Shown piece after piece: positions 11,501 to 18,795 of a DNA stretch of 64,000 bases. The position numbers and the translations under genes are program-made. The stretch spans positions 1 to 64,000 of the forward strand of contig NZ_CACSLH010000013.1 in assembly GCF_902706605.1 (NCBI RefSeq). The letters run 5' to 3'. Source of the stretch: Enterococcus sp. CSURQ0835 (GTDB taxonomy: Bacteria; Bacillota; Bacilli; Lactobacillales; Enterococcaceae). The notes below the pieces were generated by a model. The model did no database searches and was not told the DNA's origin. It was given only the letters and a program-made list of their open reading frames with translations. Position 1 is the stretch's first letter; each line of letters begins with the position of its first letter.

Positions 11501-11802
11501 ATTTTTTGCGAGGAAAGCTGCATCAAGTTTTGATAGCCCGTCACATTTCTGGCATACGCTACTAAACTAAATTCATTTTCTTGAAACGTGACTGTCAATT
11601 CACAGCCAATGATTCCTCTCAAGTCATTTTTTTGACAGGCCTTAAAAAATTCGACCGCACCGTATAAGACATTCTCATCGCAAATCGCGATCGTATCATA
11701 CCCGCGATCTTTAGCCGCAGCCACATACTCTGAAATCGTCAAGGTGCTTTTTAATAGTGAATAAGCAGTTTTCGTATATAATTGAGGAAAGGTCATCTTC
11801 AT
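8542..11802 (-). CDS. dnaE: DNA polymerase III subunit alpha (DnaE)
   Basis: A 1086-aa C-family replicative polymerase. In Firmicutes, DnaE works with PolC in lagging-strand priming and extension. Visible: an N-terminal PHP domain, the catalytic PDIDLDIPD motif with its aspartates, FERFLNPERHSMPDID, the fingers segment FQQGETSGVFQFESAG, ALYRPGPMQ, the HhH region and a C-terminal OB-fold. Two in-frame Met codons lie at the start (MKM); the second (11796) is 9 nt from GGAG and may be the true start. It is upstream of pfkA-pyk. Confidence 0.96.
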   Translation of the reverse strand: MKMTFPQLYTKTAYSLLKSTLTISEYVAAAKDRGYDTIAICDENVLYGAVEFFKACQKNDLRGIIGCELTVTFQENEFSLVAYARNVTGYQNLMQLSSQKMITGSLSLTAAADFADLVVIFPCAQVTELENFQRLQTVLPELVVGILQESQAVEVAAAAFDQRCVLLHEVRYLEPTDAFAIQTLAHIQAGTQIPKEELAESTGQQAFLSQAELLNWAETAGLTSLIEQTEQIAATCQLEIPLQQTLLPHYPVAEKVSAGEYLAQLCWEKLPQRVTEVTEVYRKRLTMELDVIHQMGFDDYFLIVWDVMDYIHRSQIVTGAGRGSAAGSLVAYVLAITEVDPIQYDLLFERFLNPERHSMPDIDLDIPDNKRNQVLAYVNQKYGQSHVAQIATFGTMAAKMVLRDVSRVFGLSQSEATRWSKAVPNQLKITLQAAYEQSKKLRELAQANEKSRLLFETALKLEGLPRHVSTHAAGVVISDQPLVELVPLQKGSDELWLTQFTMTDVEAIGLLKMDFLGLKNLAIIDYALKNIQQTEQLTLDLKKIPLDDPKTLALFQQGETSGVFQFESAGIRNVLRKLGPTSIEDIAAVNALYRPGPMQNIEHFIARKKGREPITYPEESLIPILKNTYGIIVYQEQIMQVASKMAGFSLGQADILRRAVSKKKKTLLDEERRHFVNGALAQGYTEASAQKVYDYIERFANYGFNRSHAFAYSFVGYQLAYLKAHYPGAFFTALLETSKNDQKKIREYAAEAKKRGVKLLAPDINQSRFGFTLTTPTEIRFGLSAIKGVRRDFVANIQAVKKTGGAFTSLDQFLLRIDSRWLKEEIIKPLIVVGAFDGLEKNRRKLMTELPGKIQNVEYSGGSLSLLDVMSLKDETIADFPLAEKLAYEAEYLGFYLSGHPTENYPKLTLFEEVQPVSQLVAGQVANVLLYAKDLRVIRTKKGEQMAFLTGDDPTGELSVTLFPRLYRTLTVEPGIVYFAQGKVELSRYDQTLQLLAERLVAADTIEAHLPNEKLFLRLSAQQDTAEFHQQLTELLQRSPGQVPVVIYFEKSQRKIVLNKRFWIELNDEILATLRDLLGESNVVIA

Positions 11803-11875
11803 TTACTCCATCCTTTACATTTTAAGAAAAAATGCTAAACTACAACTAGAAATGCACGGGAAAAGAGGTGTGCCC

Positions 11876-12061
11876 ATGAAATATCTAGTCACTTTATTTT
11901 GGTCTTTTGTCGTTGGCCAAGCAGTTTGTTATTTAGGCGGTGCGTTGCAAAGCGGAACGTATGACTTTAAATTCTCGACCATTATCTCATTGACGATCGG
12001 CGTTCTCACTTGCATCTTGTCGTTTGTCATGAAACCTAAACACGCAACTAGCCAAGCGTAA
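11876..12061 (+). CDS. YjzD-like DUF2929 membrane protein
   Basis: A 61-aa small membrane protein, MKYLVTLFWSFVVGQAVCYL..., with two hydrophobic helices (about residues 3-20 and 34-53) joined by a short polar loop. It resembles the Firmicutes DUF2929 family, which is often found next to dnaE; its function is unknown. The start is set by AGAGGTG 5 nt before ATG; the longer frame starting at 11852 has no ribosome binding site. It is divergent from dnaE and followed by a strong terminator. Confidence 0.75.
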   Translation: MKYLVTLFWSFVVGQAVCYLGGALQSGTYDFKFSTIISLTIGVLTCILSFVMKPKHATSQA

Positions 12062-12063
12062 GC

Positions 12064-12097
12064 AAAAAACCAGTTACTTTATTGTAACTGGTTTTTT
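12064..12097. terminator. Bidirectional terminator between the YjzD-like gene and pmrA
   Basis: AAAAAACCAGTTAC and GTAACTGGTTTTTT pair around a 6-nt loop, located between two convergent genes. Each strand ends the stem with a T run. Confidence 0.9.
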
Positions 12098-12113
12098 GCT
12101 GATTTCAACTGTC

Positions 12114-13316
12114 TTAGATCCGCGTTTTCGTTTTTAGTAACCCGCGAAAATTAAAAAAGCTCAAGACGATGTTCCCAAAAACGCAAGCACTCGTAGCCAA
12201 AAAGACAGCGGGATAACCCAACGTGTGCGCCACCGACGAACCGAGCATCGGACCTAAAACTTGACCGAAATTATTAAACATTTGATTGTAACTGTAGATC
12301 CGACTAACCCCTTCAGGAGGACTGATCTTGCCGATCAACGTGTTGATCGACGGCATCAATGCGCCCGTTGAAAAACCTAGCATAAAGCGTAGAAATCCTA
12401 ATTGAAAAGGAGTTTTTACAAACGCCATCGGAACAAAACATAAAAAGGCAAAAATCAAACCGCCTAATAAAATGATATGATTGCCGATCCGATCGCCTAG
12501 TTTGCCAAGTAGCGGCGATGAGATCATGGCAGATACCCCAACGATCGAAACGATAAAACCACTGATCAGCAATGTATTAGCACTATTGCCACTTAACTGT
12601 CGAATATAAAGAGCTAAGATCGGACTGATGCTGGTCGCGCCTAATTGCAAAATCAAACTGCTGATGAAAAGCCCGACTAAAATCGACATATGATCGATCT
12701 TATTGCCTAACTGTTTCATACTCAACATGTCTTTTTTCTCGACCGGTTGGAAATTCTCTTTGACTAAAAAAACCGTCAAGATCGTACATAGTAACAAAAT
12801 CGCGCCGGTGATGATAAAGACATTTCGTAACCCGAACCACTGCGCTAAGAGTCCACCAATCGTCGGGCCAATCAAATTACCAGCTACCGTCCCCGTCGAT
12901 AAAGTTCCCAGTGCCCAACCACTTTTTTCACGCGGTGCTTGGGAAGCGATCATCGCAGTCGCATTTGGAATGTAACCTGCTAATACCCCCGTCAAAAAAC
13001 GCATGATCAACAACCAATAAACATTCGGGACAAAGGCTAATGAGCCCATCGTCACGGTCATTCCAGCAGCAGCACGGACCATCATCAACTTCCGCCCTTT
13101 TCGATCAGCGAGATTTCCCCAGATTGGTGAAAAAATCGCCGCCGCAAACGCGTTAGTCGAAATCGCAAGCCCCGCAAACAATTCGACTTGGCTTTTAGGC
13201 GTCCCCAGTTGCTCAACATAGACCGGAATAAACGGCATCACTAAACTAAAACTCGCGCCAGTAAAAAAACAACCGATCCAAGAGACAAAAAGATTACGCC
13301 GCCAGTTTATTTTCAT
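12114..13316 (-). CDS. pmrA: MFS multidrug efflux transporter, PmrA type
   Basis: A 400-aa, 12-helix major facilitator (DHA1 drug:proton antiporter). Motif A appears as GNLADRKGRKLMM after helix 2 and a degenerate copy as GKLGDRIGN in the second half; motif C is suggested by GTVAGNLIGPTIGGLL. The N terminus (INWRRNLFVSWIGCFFTGASFSLVMPFIPVY, cited in part) and the helix 4-5 region closely resemble pneumococcal PmrA, a quinolone and dye efflux pump, so I use that name. The real substrates here are unknown. It is monocistronic and divergent from the HAD phosphatase; repeated T-rich elements lie upstream. Confidence 0.85.
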   Translation of the reverse strand: MKINWRRNLFVSWIGCFFTGASFSLVMPFIPVYVEQLGTPKSQVELFAGLAISTNAFAAAIFSPIWGNLADRKGRKLMMVRAAAGMTVTMGSLAFVPNVYWLLIMRFLTGVLAGYIPNATAMIASQAPREKSGWALGTLSTGTVAGNLIGPTIGGLLAQWFGLRNVFIITGAILLLCTILTVFLVKENFQPVEKKDMLSMKQLGNKIDHMSILVGLFISSLILQLGATSISPILALYIRQLSGNSANTLLISGFIVSIVGVSAMISSPLLGKLGDRIGNHIILLGGLIFAFLCFVPMAFVKTPFQLGFLRFMLGFSTGALMPSINTLIGKISPPEGVSRIYSYNQMFNNFGQVLGPMLGSSVAHTLGYPAVFLATSACVFGNIVLSFFNFRGLLKTKTRI

Positions 13317-13383
13317 GTTTCCACCTTTCTTTCACCTATTTATCTCTACTATAGCAAACAACAGTCAGCTATGCTTACTTTCA

Positions 13384-13420
13384 CCTAACTTTTTTTGTAA
13401 CTAACTTTATTTTTTTGTTA
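13384..13420. repeat. Repeated CTAACTTT-T-rich motif between pmrA and the HAD phosphatase
   Basis: Two imperfect direct copies, CTAACTTTTTTTGTA (13385-13399) and CTAACTTTATTTTTTTGTTA (13401-13420), sit in the divergent intergenic region. They could be a regulator site for the efflux pump, or simple A/T-rich drift. Confidence 0.35.
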
Positions 13421-13510
13421 GCTACTTTAATATTTTATAATTTGTAACGTCAGTTATTGCCTTTTTCAGGGGATATGCTAGACTTAAAAAAACCATTGAG
13501 GATGATTCAA

Positions 13511-14314
13511 ATGAAAAAATTAATCGCACTTGATTTAGATGGGACTACTTTAGACCAAAACTCTCAAATCACAGAAAAAACGCGGCACGTCTTAAAACGC
13601 GCTACACAAGATGGTCATACCGTCGTAATCGCGACTGGAAGACCTTATCGTATGAGTGAAAACTTCTACCGCGAGTTGCAGCTCACGACGCCGATGATCA
13701 ATTTCAACGGCGCATTAGTCCACCTTCCGGGTAAAAAATGGAGTGGCGAGCTGGAGACTTCTTTTAATAAACAAATCGTGTTTGATATTTTAGCTGAAAA
13801 AGAAAAGTTGCAATTAGACTTTGTCGCAGCTGAAAATCGCGAAACATTTTATATCGATGACTTAAATTTTTTTGATCAACGACTCTTTGCTAGTGAAGCC
13901 AGCCATGAAAATATTTTGACGCAAACTTCACTGAAAAAAGATCCAACTTCCATGCTCATCAGAAGCCAACCGATCAATGTCACTCAAGTCTCCGAACAGT
14001 TGAAAGCTCAGTTTGGTGACGCTGTCGAAGTCAACACTTGGGGCGGCCCGAACGCGATCTTAGAAGTCGTAGCAAAAGGCATTCAAAAAGCTAAAGGCCT
14101 GGCACATTTAGCTAAAGCATTAGATTTTAAAACACAAGATGTAATTGCATTTGGTGACGAGCACAATGATGTCGAAATGCTGGATTACGCCGGCTGGGGA
14201 GTTGCGATGCAAAACGGAACTGACCAAGCCAAAGCGGTAGCTAACGATGTGACCACCAAACCAAATTCGGAAAATGGGTTAGCCGATTATTTAGAAAAAT
14301 ATCTTGATTTATAG
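13511..14314 (+). CDS. Cof-type HAD-superfamily phosphatase
   Basis: A 267-aa cytosolic sugar-phosphate or nucleotide phosphatase of the Cof/YidA group (HAD subclass IIB). Visible: motif I DLDGTTLD with the nucleophilic Asp, motif II ATGRP, a Lys in the KGIQKAKGL region, and motif IV FGDEHNDVEML. The C2B cap lies between motifs II and III (about residues 85-185). The start is set by GAGG 9 nt before ATG; the upstream extension has no ribosome binding site. The substrate cannot be told. The nnrE gene starts 14 nt downstream, so the two are probably co-transcribed. Confidence 0.9.
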   Translation: MKKLIALDLDGTTLDQNSQITEKTRHVLKRATQDGHTVVIATGRPYRMSENFYRELQLTTPMINFNGALVHLPGKKWSGELETSFNKQIVFDILAEKEKLQLDFVAAENRETFYIDDLNFFDQRLFASEASHENILTQTSLKKDPTSMLIRSQPINVTQVSEQLKAQFGDAVEVNTWGGPNAILEVVAKGIQKAKGLAHLAKALDFKTQDVIAFGDEHNDVEMLDYAGWGVAMQNGTDQAKAVANDVTTKPNSENGLADYLEKYLDL

Positions 14315-14328
14315 GATGTGGGAGAAAA

Positions 14329-14970
14329 ATGAAATTAGTTAGTGCGGCAGAAATGAAAGCTTGCGATTTGTATACCATCGAAACGTTAGGGGTCCCGGCA
14401 CTACTCTTGATGGAACACGCAGCGCTGGCAGTTGTCGAAGAGATGCTTCGATTAGAAAACCTAGCCAAATGTAAGATCTTAGTGGCGTGCGGTAGCGGCA
14501 ACAACGGCGGTGATGGGTTTGCTATCGCTCGTTTATTAAAAGTCAAAGGCTATCAAGTTGAGCTTTTATTTGTTGGAAATCCAGAACATTTGACTGCGGA
14601 AACAAAGTTACAAAAAACGATCTGTGAAAATTATCAGATCCCGCTTTACACGCAGTTACCAAAAAATCCTGATTACGCCGTTTTAGTCGATGCGATTTTG
14701 GGGATTGGTCTTAAAAAAATCGTTTACCCTCATATCGGCCAAGTGATCGAAGCGTTGAACCAATTAAAGTTGTTTGTCTTTGCAGTTGATTTACCTTCAG
14801 GCCTTTCTGGAGACAGCGGCGAAATCTTAGGTCAAGCGATCCGAGCTGATAAGACGATCACTTTCCAATTTAAAAAGTTCGGTTTAACCAAGCAACCTGC
14901 TAAACAATTTGCCGGAGAGATTCTCGTCAAAGATATCGGTGTCAGTGATCAACCGCTGATAAGTCATTAA
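14329..14970 (+). CDS. nnrE: NAD(P)H-hydrate epimerase
   Basis: A 213-aa YjeF N-terminal domain protein that interconverts the R and S forms of damaged, hydrated NAD(P)H so a dehydratase can repair them. Visible: VSAAEMKACD at the start, the phosphate-binding loop CGSGNNGGDGFAIARLL, the catalytic Asp region VDAILGIGL, and VDLPSGLSGDSG. The dehydratase (NnrD) domain that is fused in E. coli YjeF is absent, so that enzyme must be a separate gene elsewhere. GGGAG precedes ATG. It is second in a pair with the HAD phosphatase and is followed by a terminator. Confidence 0.92.
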   Translation: MKLVSAAEMKACDLYTIETLGVPALLLMEHAALAVVEEMLRLENLAKCKILVACGSGNNGGDGFAIARLLKVKGYQVELLFVGNPEHLTAETKLQKTICENYQIPLYTQLPKNPDYAVLVDAILGIGLKKIVYPHIGQVIEALNQLKLFVFAVDLPSGLSGDSGEILGQAIRADKTITFQFKKFGLTKQPAKQFAGEILVKDIGVSDQPLISH

Positions 14971-15008
14971 AAAATGCCAGTTGACATTTTGTCAGCTGGC
15001 ATTTTTTA
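14968..15008 (+). terminator. Terminator after nnrE
   Basis: ATGCCAGTTGAC and GTCAGCTGGCAT form a 12-bp stem (one G-T pair) with a T run on the plus strand and an A run before it, just after the nnrE stop codon. Confidence 0.88.
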
Positions 15009-15063
15009 TGTGTCAGACATTTGTCGACTAAATTTTTTCACGGCTTCACATGTTGCAATTCAC

Positions 15064-15732
15064 TTACGCTTTGGCACTGACTTTTACTTCACTACCCATC
15101 AAACGCGCAACATAAGCCGCTACGACAGCGCCTAAAGTTGGTGCTAATAAGTAAACCCAGTAATGAGCAAGTGCCGTTCCGCCAGCTAATACAGCGGGGC
15201 CAAAACTCCGAGCAGCATTCAATGAGCCGCCAGTTAAGTTCAGCGCAACGATAATCAAAAAGGCTAGCGTTAACCCAATTGCAAATGGTGCACCGTTAGG
15301 ATTTCCATATTTTTCACTCGTTACCATCATGATCACAAATACAAACAAGAACGTGATCACCGCTTCAAACAAGAACGCTTGCCCAGCACTGATCGCGGGA
15401 AAATCGGTTTGTCCGAAATGATGGGCAGGAATTTTCAACGCACGAATAAAAATCGCTAAAAAACCTGAAGCAACAAGCGAACCTAAAAATTGTGCGATGA
15501 TATAAAAAATCCCATCTCTGACCGATAAACGCCGATCGATCATCATCGCAAGTGACACACCGGGATTGAAATTGCCGCCGGACACACTACCGACTGACAA
15601 TGCCATCATCGTGATCGTCAACCCAAAGGCCAACCCGATCGTCAACGTACTTCCCTTGGCAATCACCACAGTTCCGGTTCCAACAAATACTAGCATGAAA
15701 GTCCCAATGAACTCTGCAAAGTATTTTTTCAT
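15064..15732 (-). CDS. MIP-family aquaporin/glycerol channel
   Basis: A 222-aa, six-helix channel for water or small neutral solutes. The two half-helix signatures are altered: FNPGVSL in place of the usual NPA in loop B and LNAARSFGP in place of NPAR in loop E. The Arg of the selectivity filter after the second motif is kept. Start at MKKYFAEFIG, set by GGAAGGTGTG upstream; six extra in-frame residues precede it. It is monocistronic. AqpZ-like water channel or GlpF-like facilitator cannot be decided from the motif variants, and no glycerol genes are adjacent. Confidence 0.85.
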   Translation of the reverse strand: MKKYFAEFIGTFMLVFVGTGTVVIAKGSTLTIGLAFGLTITMMALSVGSVSGGNFNPGVSLAMMIDRRLSVRDGIFYIIAQFLGSLVASGFLAIFIRALKIPAHHFGQTDFPAISAGQAFLFEAVITFLFVFVIMMVTSEKYGNPNGAPFAIGLTLAFLIIVALNLTGGSLNAARSFGPAVLAGGTALAHYWVYLLAPTLGAVVAAYVARLMGSEVKVSAKA

Positions 15733-15851
15733 TTGACACACACCTTCCAAATAAAAATAAAAACCGTTATTATACTACAAAACATTTTTTGACTTGTAAA
15801 TCATTTCTTTCATTTTTCTAATGAAGAAAAATAAGAACGACCTTTAGGTAA

Positions 15852-15897
15852 AAATAAAAAACCTTTCAAAAAACACTTAGTCGTGTCTTCTGAAAGA
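15852..15897 (-). terminator. Terminator of the small hypothetical gene
   Basis: On the minus strand CTTTCA...ACAC and GTGT...TGAAAG arms form an interrupted hairpin followed by GGTTTTTTATTTTT, just after the stop codon at 15906. Confidence 0.7.
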
Positions 15898-15905
15898 TTT
15901 ATTTT

Positions 15906-16094
15906 TTAAGCATAACTTTTGATCATCTCATTAAATGAGCTACGACGGAACTTCTCTTTTTCAGCTGCCACGATCGTCTTTTTTTCTTGATCTTCAACTA
16001 CTTCTTCTTTAGCCAATAAGTGTTGATAAAAACGTTGATCTAAAATATAAACCGGTTTTTTTAGCGCCGTATTTTGTTCTTGCAAAGTCCTCAT
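15906..16094 (-). CDS. Small hypothetical protein
   Basis: A 62-aa charged, soluble protein with no family that I recognise. It begins MRTLQEQNTALKKPVYILDQ and has an acidic/basic centre (EEVVEDQEKK, AAEKEKFRR). The start is uncertain. An upstream ATG at 16112 overlaps a TATAAT sequence, so it is probably promoter. The ATG at 16094 lies directly against the AAAAGGGG ribosome binding site. A TTG at 16085 has ideal 8-nt spacing and may be the real start. The gene has its own terminator, which supports it being real. Confidence 0.55.
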   Translation of the reverse strand: MRTLQEQNTALKKPVYILDQRFYQHLLAKEEVVEDQEKKTIVAAEKEKFRRSSFNEMIKSYA

Positions 16095-16219
16095 CCCCTT
16101 TTCATTCCCCATTATAGCAAAATTCTTCTAACGTAAAAATAAATACGCACGTTATGTTCCAAATTAAAAAAATTCATTTTATCCGCAACTGATTTTTTAA
16201 TCTACTCAAAATAAAAGCA

Positions 16220-16228
16220 TGCTATACT
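16220..16228 (+). promoter_or_regulatory. Extended -10 promoter for the secreted repeat protein
   Basis: TGCTATACT is an extended -10 (TGn plus TATACT), 44 nt upstream of the start codon at 16272. No good -35 hexamer is visible at 17-nt spacing. Confidence 0.45.
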
Positions 16229-16271
16229 CGGATAAAATGTTTTGCTAATAAAATTGAAATGGAGATTTTAA

Positions 16272-17090
16272 ATGAAAAAGGTATTATTAGGAGCGGCAGT
16301 CACGATTACTGCCATTGGAATTTTCAATAGTTTGGAAGCACAAGCTGCAGAGAGTCAACAAATGTATCGGTTGTATAATCCAAATAGCGGTGAACATTTT
16401 TACACTGCTAATACCAATGAAAAAACAGTCTTGATTGAAAACCGCTGGGATTATGAAGGGATCGGCTGGGTTGCACCAACTACAGGTGATCCAGTATATC
16501 GTTTGTATAATCCTAATGCCGGTGACCATCATTATACCTTAAACAGTTATGAAAAAAATAGTTTGGTGAAGGCTGGCTGGCAGGATGAAGGCATCGGTTG
16601 GTACTCAGACGTCAATCAGACAATTCCGCTTCAGCGCGCATATAATCCTAGAGCCCAGGCAGGTAGTCATAATTACACAACGAACACTGCGGAACAAAAT
16701 ATTTTGCTCCAAACTGGCTGGCAATCTGAAGGTGTTGCTTGGTATGCGGTAGGACCGGGAAAACCGTTGCAATCAATCCCCTATCACAAATTAAATCCCA
16801 ATAATCCGTTACAAAAGGCGGTCATAAATTTAAACAGCAGGGTCGAGTTAGAGTCAGATGCAGTTAGAATTTACCCTGTTTTCAGTGGTATGATTCAAAC
16901 GATTGGCGGATATTACGATGGCTATATCGGAGCTGACACAATGAATTTAATTAAAGAAAAAGTGCGAGTTGCTAGTCTGTACACTAATGGTAGACCTGTC
17001 TCTTTAATTTCTTGGGCAAGAAACAATATGGGGGATGAAACAATCATTTCCGCTCAAAATGGCACTATCACTTACTTTTTAGAAAAATAA
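16272..17090 (+). CDS. Secreted protein with three DUF5648-type repeats
   Basis: A 272-aa exported protein. A signal peptide (about residues 1-26, ending AQAAES) is followed by three tandem repeats of about 47 residues. Each opens with a YRLYNPNSGEHFYT-like segment and ends with GWxxEGIGWxA-like residues (residues ~30-165). The remaining ~105 residues are a unique tail with no motif that I recognise. The repeats match the DUF5648 type seen in secreted wall enzymes of Firmicutes, probably for wall or carbohydrate binding. The same module occurs in two other genes here, at 23707-25215 and 25516-26694. No catalytic domain is evident. Confidence 0.8.
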   Translation: MKKVLLGAAVTITAIGIFNSLEAQAAESQQMYRLYNPNSGEHFYTANTNEKTVLIENRWDYEGIGWVAPTTGDPVYRLYNPNAGDHHYTLNSYEKNSLVKAGWQDEGIGWYSDVNQTIPLQRAYNPRAQAGSHNYTTNTAEQNILLQTGWQSEGVAWYAVGPGKPLQSIPYHKLNPNNPLQKAVINLNSRVELESDAVRIYPVFSGMIQTIGGYYDGYIGADTMNLIKEKVRVASLYTNGRPVSLISWARNNMGDETIISAQNGTITYFLEK

Positions 17091-17202
17091 AAAACACACT
17101 GCAACGTCGACGGATAAAATTATGCAGACTATAAAAAGAACAAGTAAGTCATTACAAAACTACTACTTAATAAAACCAGTTAATTCCAAAAGGAGGTACC
17201 TA

Positions 17203-17874
17203 ATGAATTACGCGAATAAATACAACTTGTCACGTGAAGAAAGCATCTTTTTAACTAAGAAAACGCTAGTAGAAAACATTTATAGTCAAGCTAAGATGGA
17301 AAACATCAATATCACCTTTCCTGATACTAAAACAATTCTAGACGGTGCTAGTGTTTCAGGACTAAATATTGATGACGTTCAAAAAATCTTGAACCTTAGA
17401 AATGCTTGGCGGTTTGTCTTAGATGACTTAGATGCACCATTAACACTAGATTATGTAACAACACTTCATTTGATCGTCGCTTATGGTGAACTACCGCCCT
17501 CTATGCTTCACACGTTGCCAACTGGCGATGTTAGCATTGGTGGATCGTTCTATCAACCAAAAGTCCCTGACACAACAGCATCAACTGAACGAATCGATCA
17601 GTTATTAAATCGGAATGTCACGGTCACAGAAAAAGCATTAGATTATTTTTTATATGCGTGCCGCGCCCAACTATTTTGGGATGGTAACAAGCGGACTGCT
17701 ACTATTGCTGCCAATAAGCTTTTGATAGAAGCTGGTGCCGGTGTTCTAATCGTCAACGAAAAACAATTACAGCGATTTAATAAACTTATGATTGATTATT
17801 ATGAAACAGCGGATAAATCACGAATCAAACCTTTTTTATACAATCATTGTATTTTTGGAATTGATTATAAATAA
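17203..17874 (+). CDS. Fic-family protein with Gln in place of the catalytic His
   Basis: A 223-aa cytosolic protein with a Fic/Doc fold. Fic enzymes transfer AMP or other phosphate groups to target proteins using the motif HxFx(D/E)GN(G/K)R. Here residues 156-164 read QLFWDGNKR: the D, G, N, K and R are kept but His is Gln, which should abolish or change the usual AMPylation chemistry. The N-terminal region (TILDGASVSGL) and the flap segment (PTGDVSIGG) fit the family. An ideal AGGAGGT precedes ATG at 17203, excluding the longer upstream frame. I see no adjacent antitoxin (Phd or FicT), so a toxin-antitoxin role is not supported. Confidence 0.8.
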   Translation: MNYANKYNLSREESIFLTKKTLVENIYSQAKMENINITFPDTKTILDGASVSGLNIDDVQKILNLRNAWRFVLDDLDAPLTLDYVTTLHLIVAYGELPPSMLHTLPTGDVSIGGSFYQPKVPDTTASTERIDQLLNRNVTVTEKALDYFLYACRAQLFWDGNKRTATIAANKLLIEAGAGVLIVNEKQLQRFNKLMIDYYETADKSRIKPFLYNHCIFGIDYK

Positions 17875-18046
17875 TTTTATCTCTATTACCTATTCCCGCA
17901 AGTAACACACTAGAAGACCTAACACGATTAAACAATCCTGTACACTACGGCTTCATGACACAAAAGAATTAGCTCACGCTGACATTCAAAGTATAAATCA
18001 AAATCGGAAAAAGATGGTCACCTATCTTTTTGGCCTGTCCCCAAAA
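17875..18046 (+). other. Possible degraded coding remnant after the fic gene
   Basis: Two overlapping open stretches have protein-like composition. One frame ends PVHYGFMTQKN-stop (about 17883-17970). Another, one base away, reads LHDTKELAHADIQSINQNRK and on into VTYLFGL (about 17906-18046). Neither has a start codon with a ribosome binding site. A single-base shift would join them, which suggests a frameshifted remnant of a lost gene. I cannot identify a family, and chance is possible. Confidence 0.3.
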
Positions 18047-18087
18047 CAAAAATCAGCACGGTTGTTTTCCAACCGTGCTGATTTTTT
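18047..18087. terminator. Strong bidirectional terminator
   Basis: AATCAGCACGGTTG and CAACCGTGCTGATT form a perfect 14-bp stem with a 5-nt loop, flanked by A and T runs. It lies between the fic region and tRNA-Ser and can end transcription from both sides. Confidence 0.92.
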
Positions 18088-18095
18088 ATCTGATA

Positions 18096-18183
18096 AGGAA
18101 GGTACGGGACTTGAACCCGTGCACCACATTACTGCGGCTCGCTGGATTTCGAGTCCAGTGCATTACCACTCTGCCAACCTTCC
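18096..18183 (-). tRNA. tRNA-Ser (anticodon CGA)
   Basis: The minus strand gives a cloverleaf: acceptor GGAAGGT/ACCTTCC, D arm GCAGAGTGGTAATGC, anticodon stem CTGGA/TCCAG with loop CTCGAAA (anticodon CGA, reading UCG), a long variable arm typical of tRNA-Ser, and T arm ACGGG-TTCAAGT-CCCGT. The 3' CCA is not encoded. The base after the acceptor stem, the discriminator position, reads U rather than the G usual for tRNA-Ser. A terminator lies just downstream. Confidence 0.93.
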
Positions 18184-18222
18184 GCACCAAATATGTTACC
18201 TGTTTTTTAAGAAATGTCAAGT

Positions 18223-18795
18223 TTATAATTCATCTAAGACTGAAGTATCTTCTTGTTCTAGGATACCATCGATCGTCCGGTTGATGATTTGAACGATATC
18301 TTCTTCGCTTGGTGAGATGATGCCTGAAGACATCAAAGTCGCAATCCCGGTAACTGAGATCCATGTCCCGACGTGTAGTGCGTTGACTTGCTTTTCGCTT
18401 AAGTTACTGTACTTTGGATGTTTTTTCGTCAAGTCGCGGAAATAATTGTAAGAAAAGTCGTGCATGCGTTTCCCGCCACCATATTCTTGAACGAACAATG
18501 CGTTGTAAAGATTACTACGGTCTTTTGCAAAGTAGATATAATTCAGTCCTAGATCTACAATCGCATCCCCCGTGCGAACTTCTGGGAAAATCTCATAATA
18601 CAAGTGATTACAGATCTCATCTAAGAGCGTATTTTTCAAATCACTCATATTTTTAAACTCTAGATAGATCGGCTGTGTACTAATCCCCATTTTCTTCGCG
18701 ATATTCCGAGCAGTAAAACCGGAGAAACCTTCGTGTTCAACTACTTCATAGGCAGCCTTCAAAATTTGGTCTTTTGTATAGACTTTTCTTCTCAT
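18223..18795 (-). CDS. TetR/AcrR-family transcriptional regulator
   Basis: A 190-aa repressor-type protein. The N-terminal helix-turn-helix is clear: QILKAAYEVVEHEGFSGFTA followed by RNIAKKMGISTQPIYLEFKN, as in TetR proteins. The C-terminal ligand domain is of the TetR_C type and gives no hint of the ligand. The start is at MRRKVYTKD, preceded by GGGAGGAA; five upstream in-frame residues are left out. The gene is monocistronic, just upstream of tRNA-Ser. A long A/T-rich region with an inverted repeat lies upstream; the divergent thrE genes are the nearest possible targets, along with itself. Confidence 0.88.
   Translation of the reverse strand: MRRKVYTKDQILKAAYEVVEHEGFSGFTARNIAKKMGISTQPIYLEFKNMSDLKNTLLDEICNHLYYEIFPEVRTGDAIVDLGLNYIYFAKDRSNLYNALFVQEYGGGKRMHDFSYNYFRDLTKKHPKYSNLSEKQVNALHVGTWISVTGIATLMSSGIISPSEEDIVQIINRTIDGILEQEDTSVLDEL

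Noticed and set aside
18014-18292. 92-aa plus-strand frame through the terminator and tRNA-Ser
   Set aside because: It crosses a strong terminator, a tRNA gene and the 3' end of tetR; only its first part may be a remnant.
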